DNA of 64,000 bases, from contig JADLDO010000041.1 in NCBI GenBank assembly GCA_020846635.1, positions 248,001-312,000 on the forward strand, written 5' to 3'. Within the stretch, counting starts at the first letter, position 1. Each line of letters starts with the position of its first letter. The notes beneath the pieces were generated by a model, which was not told the origin of the DNA, made no database searches, and saw only the letters and a program-made list of their open reading frames with translations. Position numbers and translations under genes: made by a program. Below, piece after piece: positions 8,668-17,563 of the stretch. The stretch comes from Caldilineaceae bacterium (GTDB lineage: Bacteria > Chloroflexota > Anaerolineae > Caldilineales > Caldilineaceae).

Positions 8668-11277
8668 ATGATCCAACGAGCATCATCACAGCCTTCATCA
8701 CAGTCATCGCCACGCGCCATCTTCCGCCTGGCATGGCGTCATTCGTGGCGGCGTCCCTTGCAAAGCCTCTTTTTAATCGCGGGCGTCGCCATCGGTGTGG
8801 CGATGATCGTGGCGATTGACCTTGCGAATGGCTCGGCGCAGCGTGCTTTTGCCCTGGGCACAGAAACCGTGGCGGGGCGCGCCACCCATACCATCATCGG
8901 TGGGCCTAGCGGGCTGGACGAGCAGGTCTACACCGACCTGCGTCGCAATCTTGGTATTCGTATGAGCGCGCCTGTCGTGGAAAGCTATCTGGTCGTGGAG
9001 GAACTGGACCGCCAGCCCATGCGCCTCTTGGGAGTTGATCCCTTTGCCGAATCCCCTTTTCGCTCCTATTTAGGCACTGACCGCAATGAGCCGGCACCCG
9101 ATTTTCTGACGACGCTCATGGTGCAGCCCAATACCGTCTTGCTCTCCAGCGAGATCGCCGCGCGCTATGCGCTTCAGCCGGGTGATACCCTCACGGCCAT
9201 TGTAGGCAGCAGCCGCCATACACTGGAGATTGCCGGGCTGCTGGAGCCATCGGATGACCTCAGCCGGCGCGCGTTGGATAGCCTGCTGCTCACCGACATC
9301 GGCACTGCACAGGAGCTGCTAGACCGCGTGGGACGCCTAGACCGCATCGATCTGATCATGCCCGACACACCCGCAGGCGAAGCTGACCTGGAGCGCATTG
9401 CCGCCAGCCTCCCCCCAGGCGCACGCATCGAACCAAGCAGCGCACGCGCCGGGACTGTCAGCGAGATGACCGCTGCCTTCGGGCTAAACCTCACCGCGCT
9501 CAGCCTCCTGGCGCTGGTGGTGGGCATGTTCCTCATCTACAACACCGTCACCTTTAGCGTTGTCCAACGCCGCCGCGTCATTGGTACCCTGCGCTCCCTG
9601 GGCATGACCCGGCGCGAAGTCTATGGCATGATCCTGCTCGAAGCAGTGCTGCTGGGGTTGTTGGGCACGCTGGCGGGGCTGGGGTTGGGGGTTCTGCTCG
9701 GTCGTGGCGCGGTACAACTGGTAACACGCACGATCAACGATCTCTTCTTTGTGGTTTCGGTGCGTGAAATCGAAATTCCGTTACTCACATTGGTCAAAGG
9801 CACGCTGATCGGGCTGGCTGCTGCCATCGTCGCCGCGGCCATCCCGGCCTATGAAGCGACCAGCGTTGCACCTGCCGGCGCGCTCCAACGCTCCAATATC
9901 GAAGAACGCTCGCGGCGGGTGCTGCCCTGGATCAGCGTGGCGGCTCTCCTGCTCCTGGTCATAGGCGGCTTGCTGTTGATTCCCGAATGGAGCCTTGTCA
10001 TTGCCTTTGCCGGGCTTTTTGTCATCATCATCGCCGCCGCGCTGCTGGCCCCTTCTCTGACGCTGAGCTTTATGCTCGCCATCCAGCGCATCACAGGCGC
10101 AGTGGGCGGCGTGATCGGGCGCATGGCCCCGCGCACCATCGTCCGCACCCTCAGCCGTACTTCTGTTGCTGTGGCCGCACTGATGGTCGCGGTCAGCGTC
10201 ATCATTGGCGTCGGTGTGATGATCAGCAGCTTCCGTACCACAGTCGAACTATGGCTGGATGATGTGCTGCAAGCCGACATCTTTATTTCGCCCCCTTCGC
10301 TCAACGCCAATCAAGTGCTGACCACGCTGGAGCCGCAGATCGTCGCCGACCTTGCCTCCTATCCCGGCGTCAGCCACTATGCCACCACGCGCGGGGTCAA
10401 TACGGCCATTTTTCTTGGGGGTGATGATCAGGCATTACCTGTACGGCTGATTGCACTTAGCGAGGACTTGGCCGGCGCGGATCGCCGCTATCGCGCCGCA
10501 GTGGGCGATTGGCAGGAGACGTGGGCTGCTGCCGAGGCAGGGGGCGCAATCATCAACGAGCCCATCGCCAATCGCTATGACATTGGCGTGGGCGATGAGT
10601 TGACGGTGCAGACTGACCGCGGTCGCCACAATTTCCCGGTCGTGGGCATCGCCGTCGATTTTGACGTGAACCCTGTCATCTTCCTGCATGACCCGGTCTA
10701 TCGCCAATGGTGGGACGATGACGGCATCTCCGGCGTGGGCCTCTTTGTGGAACCGGGTCGCAGTGTGGATGAGATGGTGGCGGAACTGCGTGCCGCCTTT
10801 GGGTCGCGCGCCGAACTGCTGATCTCCTCAAATCGGGGGATGCGCGAAAATGCACTGAATGTCTTTGACCGTACCTTTGCCATCACCATCGCCCTGCAAC
10901 TGCTGGCGACGCTGGTCGCCTTTATTGGCATCCTCTCCACCCTCATGAGCTTGCAGCTAGAGCGGGTGCGTGAGATTGGCGTCCTGCGCGCCACAGGCAT
11001 GACCCGGCGGCAGTTGTGGCGGCTCTCGCTGCTGGAGACAGGGCTGATCGGCGCGAGCGCAGGGCTGCTCGCCATGCCCACCGGCTACGTCCTCTCGCTG
11101 GTGCTGATCTACATCATCAATTTGCGTTCGTTTGGCTGGACGCTGGAGATGCGCCTCGACCCAATGGAATTTGTACAGGCGTTCTTGGTCGCCGTGGGGG
11201 CCGCGCTGGTGGCGGGCCTCTATCCGGCATGGCGCATGGGGCGCATTCCGCCCGCCGAAGCTGTGCGCGCAGAATAG
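8668..11277 (+). CDS. FtsX/MacB-type ABC transporter permease
   Basis: This is a large permease of about 869 residues carrying two FtsX-like units. An N-terminal helix (LFLIAGVAIGVAMIVAI) is followed by a roughly 220-residue extracytoplasmic domain, then a helix cluster with the typical cytoplasmic turn RRRVIGTLRSLGMTRREVYG. A second helix pair and extracytoplasmic domain follow, and then a C-terminal cluster with REIGVLRATGMTRRQLWRLS. The architecture resembles the LolCE/YbbP-like permeases with duplicated FtsX domains. I placed the start at MIQRASSQ (8668); a GTG start at 8635 is possible. It works with the ATPase immediately upstream. The predicted extracytoplasmic domains probably contact the transported molecule or a partner protein. 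Confidence 0.9.
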   Translation: MIQRASSQPSSQSSPRAIFRLAWRHSWRRPLQSLFLIAGVAIGVAMIVAIDLANGSAQRAFALGTETVAGRATHTIIGGPSGLDEQVYTDLRRNLGIRMSAPVVESYLVVEELDRQPMRLLGVDPFAESPFRSYLGTDRNEPAPDFLTTLMVQPNTVLLSSEIAARYALQPGDTLTAIVGSSRHTLEIAGLLEPSDDLSRRALDSLLLTDIGTAQELLDRVGRLDRIDLIMPDTPAGEADLERIAASLPPGARIEPSSARAGTVSEMTAAFGLNLTALSLLALVVGMFLIYNTVTFSVVQRRRVIGTLRSLGMTRREVYGMILLEAVLLGLLGTLAGLGLGVLLGRGAVQLVTRTINDLFFVVSVREIEIPLLTLVKGTLIGLAAAIVAAAIPAYEATSVAPAGALQRSNIEERSRRVLPWISVAALLLLVIGGLLLIPEWSLVIAFAGLFVIIIAAALLAPSLTLSFMLAIQRITGAVGGVIGRMAPRTIVRTLSRTSVAVAALMVAVSVIIGVGVMISSFRTTVELWLDDVLQADIFISPPSLNANQVLTTLEPQIVADLASYPGVSHYATTRGVNTAIFLGGDDQALPVRLIALSEDLAGADRRYRAAVGDWQETWAAAEAGGAIINEPIANRYDIGVGDELTVQTDRGRHNFPVVGIAVDFDVNPVIFLHDPVYRQWWDDDGISGVGLFVEPGRSVDEMVAELRAAFGSRAELLISSNRGMRENALNVFDRTFAITIALQLLATLVAFIGILSTLMSLQLERVREIGVLRATGMTRRQLWRLSLLETGLIGASAGLLAMPTGYVLSLVLIYIINLRSFGWTLEMRLDPMEFVQAFLVAVGAALVAGLYPAWRMGRIPPAEAVRAE

Positions 11278-11471
11278 CTCTGCATAGGGGTTGTTTCATC
11301 TCAAGGAACAATCTCCTCTTGACGCGAAACGATGCAGCACATAAGATAGTTAGAATCTGTATGCTGCTGCCGGAAATTTCCATTCTTCGCTGCGCAGTCC
11401 TCGAATCCCATACATTTTGCATTTCTGCTACTGGCTCAACTCCTACACTTCTAAACAGATTGGGTATAAAA

Positions 11472-12977
11472 ATGCGACTTGCCATTGCTGAAATCGGTCA
11501 GGAAACCTGTCACTTTACCTCTGTTCGCACGACTGTCGATACCTTTCGCCAATATGGTTTCTATGAAGGGGATGCACTACTTGAGAAACGAGGCGCTGCC
11601 AACGGCTATATTGCCGGTTTCATGCACGCCGTAGAGGAAGAACAGATCGATCTGGTTCCAGTCCCCATCATCAGCGGTTGGGCTGGAGCCAACGGGCCAC
11701 TGCTGGCGGAAACCGTTGACTTTCTCGTCGAGAAGATTGAAACGGGACTCAAGAACGCCGGGGCTGTGGATGGCATGTTCTTCGGCTTGCATGGCGCGGC
11801 TTCTGCCGAAAACGAGCCAGATGTCGAGGGGCGACTATTAGAGGTTGCGCGGAGCGTATTAGGGCCGGATGTGCCCATCGTGGTTCCCTTTGACCACCAC
11901 GCCGGGATCACCCGCCTTAAAATGGCGAATCTGAATGGGCTCGTAGGCCACCGCACACAGCCCCACATGCCCTTTGACACAGGCTATCGGGCTGCCAAGC
12001 AGCTCTTTGCCATCGTGCGCGGCGACATCAAGCCCACCATCGCCTGGCATCGCGTCCCCATGATCGCCCACCAGGAGCAGTTCCTCACCGCACGCGGTCC
12101 GATGAAAACTTGGTTTGACCGCGCCCGCGAGATGGAAAAGATGGACAAGGTTGTGGCAGTCTCCCCCTTCCCCATGCAGCCCTGGCTCGATATTCCCGAA
12201 GGGGGTTGGGTGACGGTCGTCGTGACCAACGACGATCAGGCGTTGGCGCAGCAGCTCTCTGCCGAACTGGCACAGATGGTCTGGGATATGCGCGAGCAGT
12301 TCTGGGTCTATGAAAGCATCCCCGTGGCAGACGCGGTGCAGCGCGCCGTGGCTGCGGAAAAAGGGCTGGTGATCCTCTCCGAAACGGGCGACAGCGTCTT
12401 TGGCGGGGCAACGGGCGACAGCACCGTCGTATTGACCGAGTTGGTCAAGCAGCAAGTCCCCGAACTGGCGCTTGTCACCATCGTTGACCCCGAAAGCGTC
12501 CAGGCATGCTGGCAGGCGGGCGCAGGCAGCACGCTCGATCTTCGCATTGGCGGCAAGCTCGACCCCGTCTTTGGCAAGCCCCTGGCGATCCAGGCCAAAG
12601 TATTGGCCCTGGGCGAAGGGATGATTGAGGCGCGCATGGGGATTCGCAGCGAGTACAACATGGGCAAGCGCGCCCTCTTGGCGATCGGCAACGTGCGCGT
12701 CGTCGTCAGCGAGAACGTCGGCGTGGGGGGCAACCATCCCAGCGTCTATCAAAGCTTTGGCATTGAACCCGCCGACGCCAAGATCGCCGTACTCAAGACT
12801 GCCAGCAACTTCCAATATTACGCCGACATCACCGCCGAGGTTATCCGCGTTGATTCCGTTGGCCCAACCATGTCGCACCTGGAGCAGTTTGACTGGAAAG
12901 ATCTGCCACGCCCGATCTACCCGCTGGACGATCTGCCCTCCTGGCAAGCCACGCCCGCCAACGCCGTTGTGGCATAG
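11472..12977 (+). CDS. M81-family metallopeptidase (MlrC-like), copy 1
   Basis: This 501-residue protein belongs to the MlrC/DUF1485 family, named for the microcystin-degradation peptidase but widespread in bacteria without toxin metabolism. It begins MRLAIAEIGQETCHF, the family's N-terminal hallmark. Candidate metal ligands are His107 in FFGLHGAAS, Asp141 and His143 in PFDHHAG, and His165 in GHRTQPH. The C-terminal domain holds GDSVFGGATGDST and a long segment shared with the next gene. The frame is open upstream of 11472, but similarity to the neighbouring paralogue fixes this ATG as the start. The substrate is unknown. The paralogue starts 24 bases after the stop, so the two probably share a transcript and may form a hetero-oligomer or have different specificities. 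Confidence 0.88.
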   Translation: MRLAIAEIGQETCHFTSVRTTVDTFRQYGFYEGDALLEKRGAANGYIAGFMHAVEEEQIDLVPVPIISGWAGANGPLLAETVDFLVEKIETGLKNAGAVDGMFFGLHGAASAENEPDVEGRLLEVARSVLGPDVPIVVPFDHHAGITRLKMANLNGLVGHRTQPHMPFDTGYRAAKQLFAIVRGDIKPTIAWHRVPMIAHQEQFLTARGPMKTWFDRAREMEKMDKVVAVSPFPMQPWLDIPEGGWVTVVVTNDDQALAQQLSAELAQMVWDMREQFWVYESIPVADAVQRAVAAEKGLVILSETGDSVFGGATGDSTVVLTELVKQQVPELALVTIVDPESVQACWQAGAGSTLDLRIGGKLDPVFGKPLAIQAKVLALGEGMIEARMGIRSEYNMGKRALLAIGNVRVVVSENVGVGGNHPSVYQSFGIEPADAKIAVLKTASNFQYYADITAEVIRVDSVGPTMSHLEQFDWKDLPRPIYPLDDLPSWQATPANAVVA

Positions 12978-13001
12978 TGAAAAGGATTGGAGAAACCACC
13001 A

Positions 13002-14504
13002 ATGCGCCTAGCCATTGCCGACATCGGCCAAGAGACCTGCCATTTCACCCCTGTCAAAACCACCGTGGACACCTTCCGGCAATACGGACTCTATGAGGGC
13101 GATGAAATCCTCGCCAAACTTGGAAAGAGCAACGGCTATATTGGCGCTTTTCTCCAGGCGGTGCGCGATGAGAAGATCGACCTAGACCCTGTGCCAATCA
13201 TCAGCGGTTGGGGCTTTGCCAGCGGCCCGCTGACGGATGAAACCGTACAGTTCTTCATCGAAAAGATCGAAAGTGGACTGAGGCGCGCCGGGCCAATTGA
13301 CGGCTTCTTTTTCGGCCTGCATGGCGCGGCCGCGGCAGACAACGAGCCGGATGTGGAAGGTGCGCTGCTCGAAGCGGCGCGTCGCGTCCTGGGGCCGGAT
13401 GTGCCGATTGTCTCACCCTTTGACCATCACGGCTGCATGACCCATCGTAAGATCAATAATCTCAACAGCCTGGTGGGCCATCGCACGCAGCCCCACCAGC
13501 CCTACGACTCCGCCTATCGAGCTGCCAAGCAGCTCTTTGCGATTGTGCGCGGCGAGATTCAGCCGGTCATTGCCTGGCACCGCATCCCCATGATTGCACA
13601 CCAGGAACGCTTCCTAACCGCCCACGCACCGATGAAGGTTTGGTTCGATCGGGCGCGGGCTATGGAAGAGATGGAGAAGGTCATCGCCGTCTCCCCCTTT
13701 CCTATGCAGCCCTGGTTGGATGTGCCGGAAGGGGGCTGGATGACGGTGGTGGTTACGGACAATGACAAGGCACTCGCCGAAGAACTCTCGGCAGAGTTGG
13801 CACAAATGGCGTGGGAGATGCGCGAACAGTTCCTGGTAAAAGATAGTGTCCCCGTGATCGAGGCGGTACAGCGCGCCATCGCCGCCGAGCGTGGCCTCGT
13901 CATCCTCTGCGATGTGGGCGACAATGTGTTTGGCGGCGCGACGGGAGACAGCACAGTGATTCTGAGCGAGCTGCTGCGCCAACAAGTGCCGGACCTTGCC
14001 CTGATCACGGTAGTAGACCCGGTGGCTGTGCAGGAATGTTGGGCAGCGGGCGCGGGCAATACCCTCACCCTTGCCGTCGGAGGCAAACTGGACCCCGTTT
14101 TTAGCCATCCCCTAACCGTCACAGCCAGGATTGCTGCATTGGCTGAAGGGGTGATTCAAGCCGATGTCGTGGGCCGCAGCGAATTCGACATGGGCAGGCG
14201 CGCCCTACTGGAGATTGACAATGTGCGCCTGGTCGTCACGGAGAATGTCGGCATCGCCGGGAACCATCCCATTGTCTACCGCAGCTTTGGGCTTGACCCT
14301 GCTACAGCCAAGATCGCCGTGATCAAGACTGCCAGCAACTTCCAATACTACGCCGACATCACATCGGAAGTCATCCGCGTCGACAGCTTCGGCCATACCA
14401 TGTCACAGATTGAGCAGTTCAACTGGCGGCACCTGCCACGCCCCATTTACCCGCTGGACGAGATACCCGCCTGGCAAGCCGCCAAGCGCGTAACCACAAG
14501 CTGA
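13002..14504 (+). CDS. M81-family metallopeptidase (MlrC-like), copy 2
   Basis: This 500-residue tandem paralogue of the preceding gene matches it along the whole length (MRLAIADIGQETCHF, FFGLHGAAA, PFDHHG, GHRTQPH, GDNVFGGATGDST). GGAG precedes the ATG by about 11 bases, and the five codons upstream of the ATG are not part of the shared family sequence. The candidate metal-binding His and Asp residues are all kept, so both copies look active. One visible difference is the residue after the DHH motif (GCMTHR here, AGITRL in copy 1), close to the presumed active site. A small unknown gene follows 6 bases after the stop. Confidence 0.88.
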   Translation: MRLAIADIGQETCHFTPVKTTVDTFRQYGLYEGDEILAKLGKSNGYIGAFLQAVRDEKIDLDPVPIISGWGFASGPLTDETVQFFIEKIESGLRRAGPIDGFFFGLHGAAAADNEPDVEGALLEAARRVLGPDVPIVSPFDHHGCMTHRKINNLNSLVGHRTQPHQPYDSAYRAAKQLFAIVRGEIQPVIAWHRIPMIAHQERFLTAHAPMKVWFDRARAMEEMEKVIAVSPFPMQPWLDVPEGGWMTVVVTDNDKALAEELSAELAQMAWEMREQFLVKDSVPVIEAVQRAIAAERGLVILCDVGDNVFGGATGDSTVILSELLRQQVPDLALITVVDPVAVQECWAAGAGNTLTLAVGGKLDPVFSHPLTVTARIAALAEGVIQADVVGRSEFDMGRRALLEIDNVRLVVTENVGIAGNHPIVYRSFGLDPATAKIAVIKTASNFQYYADITSEVIRVDSFGHTMSQIEQFNWRHLPRPIYPLDEIPAWQAAKRVTTS

Positions 14505-14510
14505 TTCATC

Positions 14511-14900
14511 ATGCTGATTGAAGGAGCCATTTACCGCTTTAATCGTACGGACGAACTTCGCTATTACCGGGCCGCGCGTACCCGCTCCGGCCTTGAGTTT
14601 CTCTACCCGATCCAAGTCAACGGCACACGCCTTGCCGGGACACATAAGAATGGACAGCGCTATGTCCTCTTATATTTTATGACGCAATGGGGCAAGTTGG
14701 CTGCCAGCGGCTATTGGCTGGACCCGAAGCGGGGTTTTAAGAAGGTCTACGTCACCGACGCCACGGAGGACGATCTGGAGTTGGTGACTGAGCATCTGGA
14801 AGAATTGCCCTACGTCGATTCAGACCTGGATAACATCCTCAACCGTTCCTCCATTGAACTAGACATGGAGATTTGGGGAACGTTGTTGACCGAGGAGTAG
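14511..14900 (+). CDS. Conserved-looking small protein of unknown function
   Basis: I do not recognise this 129-residue protein. It is soluble-looking, with no helix long enough to span a membrane. The first 85 residues look beta-rich with many aromatics (GAIYRFNRTDELRYYRA, RYVLLYFMTQWGKLAASGYW), and the acidic C-terminus contains ATEDDLELVTEHLEELP and ends LDMEIWGTLLTEE. It starts 6 bases after the second MlrC-like gene, which suggests co-transcription, and its codon use matches its neighbours. Repeat R2 lies 10 bases after the stop. Confidence 0.65.
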   Translation: MLIEGAIYRFNRTDELRYYRAARTRSGLEFLYPIQVNGTRLAGTHKNGQRYVLLYFMTQWGKLAASGYWLDPKRGFKKVYVTDATEDDLELVTEHLEELPYVDSDLDNILNRSSIELDMEIWGTLLTEE

Positions 14901-14910
14901 CAGTCATAAA

Positions 14911-14954
14911 CCCTCCCGGAAGCTGGGGAGCCCTCTGGGCCGCTTCCGGGAGGG
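14911..14954. repeat. Dispersed inverted repeat R2 (long-loop form)
   Basis: Arms CCCTCCCGGAAGC (14911-14923) and GCTTCCGGGAGGG (14942-14954) flank an 18-base loop containing GGGGAGCCCTCTGGGC, which can itself pair. It lies between convergent genes, 10 bases after the small unknown gene. On the minus strand the stem is followed by TTTA, so it may terminate the NYN gene. Confidence 0.85.
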
Positions 14955-15000
14955 TGGTGGCGGGGATAGTATGGCGCATACTTCGTGAATGACCTACCCG

Positions 15001-17112
15001 TCAACTCAACAGCATCTGCTCCAGTGTATCCGACACCTGGGCATAGACCGGCGAATCGGATCGCGTCAGCCGGATTTGGTTCGCAATCCGGCGCAGCAGC
15101 CCCGGATTTACCTCTGCCAATCCCTGTGTCATCGAGAACCAAAGCCGCTGCAACTCCTGATTCTGATGCGTGGCAGCGCTCACCGCGATCTCGGAGGGTG
15201 ACGTGGTGCTGAGGCTGGGGTTGGCCGCGGTCAGCCCCAACTCGCGCCACGCATTGACCCAGTAGTAGGAGAGCATGGGGTTGATCAGCCCGCGCATCCG
15301 GCTCCACAGCGGATCATCCTCCTGCACCAAATAGAAGAAGGCCAGGTAATAGGGCCGCGAATTTGAATAGTCACGATGAATCTGCGACAGTTCACCGGCC
15401 TTGACCGAAGCGTAGGAGGCCATATACCAGCGCAGATCTTCCAGGCTGGAACCTGGCTCCCCACTCTCGACAACATCCCACTGCAACCGGCAGGCAAAGA
15501 GATAGGATCTTGCCGACGCCGCAAAGTCCTGTGAGCGTTGCAGCATCGCATTCTTTGCCAACGAACGCGCCTTTTCCTGTGTGCGCGGCAGATTGTCGGG
15601 CAACTGTACCTGCTCCAGGTCATAGCGGATCAGTTGGATAGCCGGTTCGTCGGCAAAGGGGATGGCGCTTTGCCCAGGCAGCGCAAAACGGCCATCCTGC
15701 TCGGCAATCAGCGCCCGCTCCTCCAGATCGGCCAAAAGGCTTTCGATGTAATCTTCCTGGTCGCGGTCGTTGAGCAGGATCATGCCCAACTCTCCCTTAT
15801 CGATCTCCAGTCCGGCGTTGATAACCGCAAAGACAAAGCCGGATTCGGCGCGCTGGACAAAGGTGGCTTCGCTGTCGATCTCTGGAGCCAGCTTTACCGG
15901 CACATGCACCGATGCGACCTGATCGTTATAATCAAAGGCACGTTGGCGAAAACCCATCTGCCAAATTTGACGCAGCGTTGTCTTCGACCGGATCATCCCC
16001 TGTGCCTCATAGCGCAGGCAAAGTTCCTCCAACAGATCGTCGGTGGTGCGCTCGTTGGGATGCTCGCTGAGTTCGCGGTAGATGTCGCGCAACACATCGC
16101 GCCGCGTGGCAAAGTCTACCGCAGTCATCTTCAGGCGGTTGAAGATCTGCTTATATTGCAGTCGCAGCGAAGGTTTGGTTAAGAGAGCCTCACCGCTCTG
16201 TGCAGACTGTAGGGCAGTGGCAACGCTGCTCTTGTCGGTGTATGAATGCTGACCGTTGCTAGGCGAAACCGGGGCTTCCCAGGGGTGCAGGTCAATATCG
16301 ACCGGCTCGGCAAAGTCTTTGGGTGCAACATACAGTTGCATCTCCTTGACAAAGAGCCGGATCATATCCACATTGTTTTCCAACCAATTCTTGAACTGCG
16401 AAAAACCAAAGTTCGCCTCGTTAAAGGCTGAATCCATCAACAACATGGTCTGCTTCAACTTCGCCGCCAACACTGGAAGCTCGCCCCGCTGCGAATGGAT
16501 CTGCAGCGCCTTGATCAAGAGCGTGCGCGCGGTTTCGTTGTCCGCCGAAGCGTTTTGGTGCAGTTCATGCAGATCATGCATTTCGCCCAGCACCGCTTCG
16601 AGATAGATAAACTCATCACACGCCTTGACCAGCAGCGGATGGGTCACATCGCGCGGGCCGATGCCCAGCGTATAGCGGCTGTACTCGCGCAGTTTGACCA
16701 CCAGCGGGCCAAAGTCGCTGTCGCCGGAAACGACCACAAAGGTCTGAATTTGCGGGCGGGTGATGGCTGTCTCCATTGCATCGAGCGCCATGCGAATATC
16801 CGCACGATTCTTGCCCGCGCGCACACTGTAGATCTGGATCAAGTCAACTGAGTTGTTCATCAACTCTTCTCGATAATGCGAGAAGCGGCTCCAATCGCCA
16901 TACACCCGCTTGATCACCACCGGCCCCCGGCTCTGTAAATATTCCATCAGCGGGGTCAGCTCAAAGTCGATAAATTCCTGCTCTGCCCAGAGAGCTACGT
17001 TCTCAAAGTCTATAAAAACAGCAATTTGGTTGTTCATCGAATAATTACCGGCATAGTTACTACCCTGTTGATAGTTACCCATCAACGGACTCCCCAACGC
17101 GTAGTTACTCAC
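15001..17112 (-). CDS. NYN-domain (PIN-like) protein with OST-HTH/LOTUS domain
   Basis: This 703-residue protein opens with a NYN domain, a PIN-fold nuclease module. The acidic residues expected for metal binding are present: Asp35 in FIDFEN, Asp105 in KNRAD, and Asp131 and Asp133 in VSGDSDFG. Residues about 194-262 resemble an OST-HTH/LOTUS RNA-binding domain. The rest is helical, with a likely second LOTUS-type or winged-helix unit (GFVFAVINAGLEIDKGELGMILLND). This arrangement recalls the eukaryotic Limkain b1/MARF1 proteins, so RNA cleavage or quality control is a reasonable inference. The GTG at 17112 is preferred because GGAG lies 7 bases upstream; an internal ATG at 17037 would remove only an Asn/Tyr-rich leader. 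It is transcribed alone, divergent from dnaK. Confidence 0.85.
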   Translation of the reverse strand: MSNYALGSPLMGNYQQGSNYAGNYSMNNQIAVFIDFENVALWAEQEFIDFELTPLMEYLQSRGPVVIKRVYGDWSRFSHYREELMNNSVDLIQIYSVRAGKNRADIRMALDAMETAITRPQIQTFVVVSGDSDFGPLVVKLREYSRYTLGIGPRDVTHPLLVKACDEFIYLEAVLGEMHDLHELHQNASADNETARTLLIKALQIHSQRGELPVLAAKLKQTMLLMDSAFNEANFGFSQFKNWLENNVDMIRLFVKEMQLYVAPKDFAEPVDIDLHPWEAPVSPSNGQHSYTDKSSVATALQSAQSGEALLTKPSLRLQYKQIFNRLKMTAVDFATRRDVLRDIYRELSEHPNERTTDDLLEELCLRYEAQGMIRSKTTLRQIWQMGFRQRAFDYNDQVASVHVPVKLAPEIDSEATFVQRAESGFVFAVINAGLEIDKGELGMILLNDRDQEDYIESLLADLEERALIAEQDGRFALPGQSAIPFADEPAIQLIRYDLEQVQLPDNLPRTQEKARSLAKNAMLQRSQDFAASARSYLFACRLQWDVVESGEPGSSLEDLRWYMASYASVKAGELSQIHRDYSNSRPYYLAFFYLVQEDDPLWSRMRGLINPMLSYYWVNAWRELGLTAANPSLSTTSPSEIAVSAATHQNQELQRLWFSMTQGLAEVNPGLLRRIANQIRLTRSDSPVYAQVSDTLEQMLLS

Positions 17113-17563
17113 AAGAGTCTCCTACCAATATCTTTTGACAAATACATTTTGACTAAAGCGAAACGACCCCAATGGCAAGCGATTCTGAACCTGTCGTAAC
17201 AGTCCATTGGGCAATGGCGACATCACAATCAACACGACAGCCGACATGACCATCAACGAAACAATCATAGCATAGACCCTCCAAATTGTGCAGACCAGAG
17301 CACCACTCCCCCGGAAAACGCAAACAAATTGCTAATGTTAGCCATATGTTTTACTGACTTGCTTCGTGTACACTATGAGAAGTGGCAGAAAATCACTAAA
17401 GGAATACAGAGAAGTAACACCAAGAAGTAACATAAAGCAGCAACAGGACAAATCGAAGAGGATTTCTGAACAAGAAGATACAACCGTTCGGTTTTGAATA
17501 GTCCTTATCGGCGAGAACATTGATTCTCGAAGTACATGCAAATTCAGGAGGCAAATCGTTTCT
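17113..17563. other. Divergent regulatory region upstream of dnaK
   Basis: This 451-base region is more AT-rich than its surroundings and contains no supportable gene. Small symmetric elements include CGAGAA-N6-TTCTCG at 17512-17529 and GCTAA-TG-TTAGC near 17331. I see no CIRCE element, so HrcA control of dnaK is not supported by sequence. The dnaK ribosome-binding site AGGAGG is at 17546-17551. Confidence 0.45.

Noticed and set aside
16000..17000. Toxin-antitoxin or restriction system around the NYN protein
   Set aside because: There is no neighbouring antitoxin, methylase or specificity gene; the adjacent genes are an unrelated metallopeptidase cluster and dnaK.
17113..17563. CIRCE (HrcA-binding) element upstream of dnaK
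   Set aside because: No TTAGCACTC or GAGTGCTAA half-site is present; the small inverted repeats found there have 5-6-bp arms and do not match.
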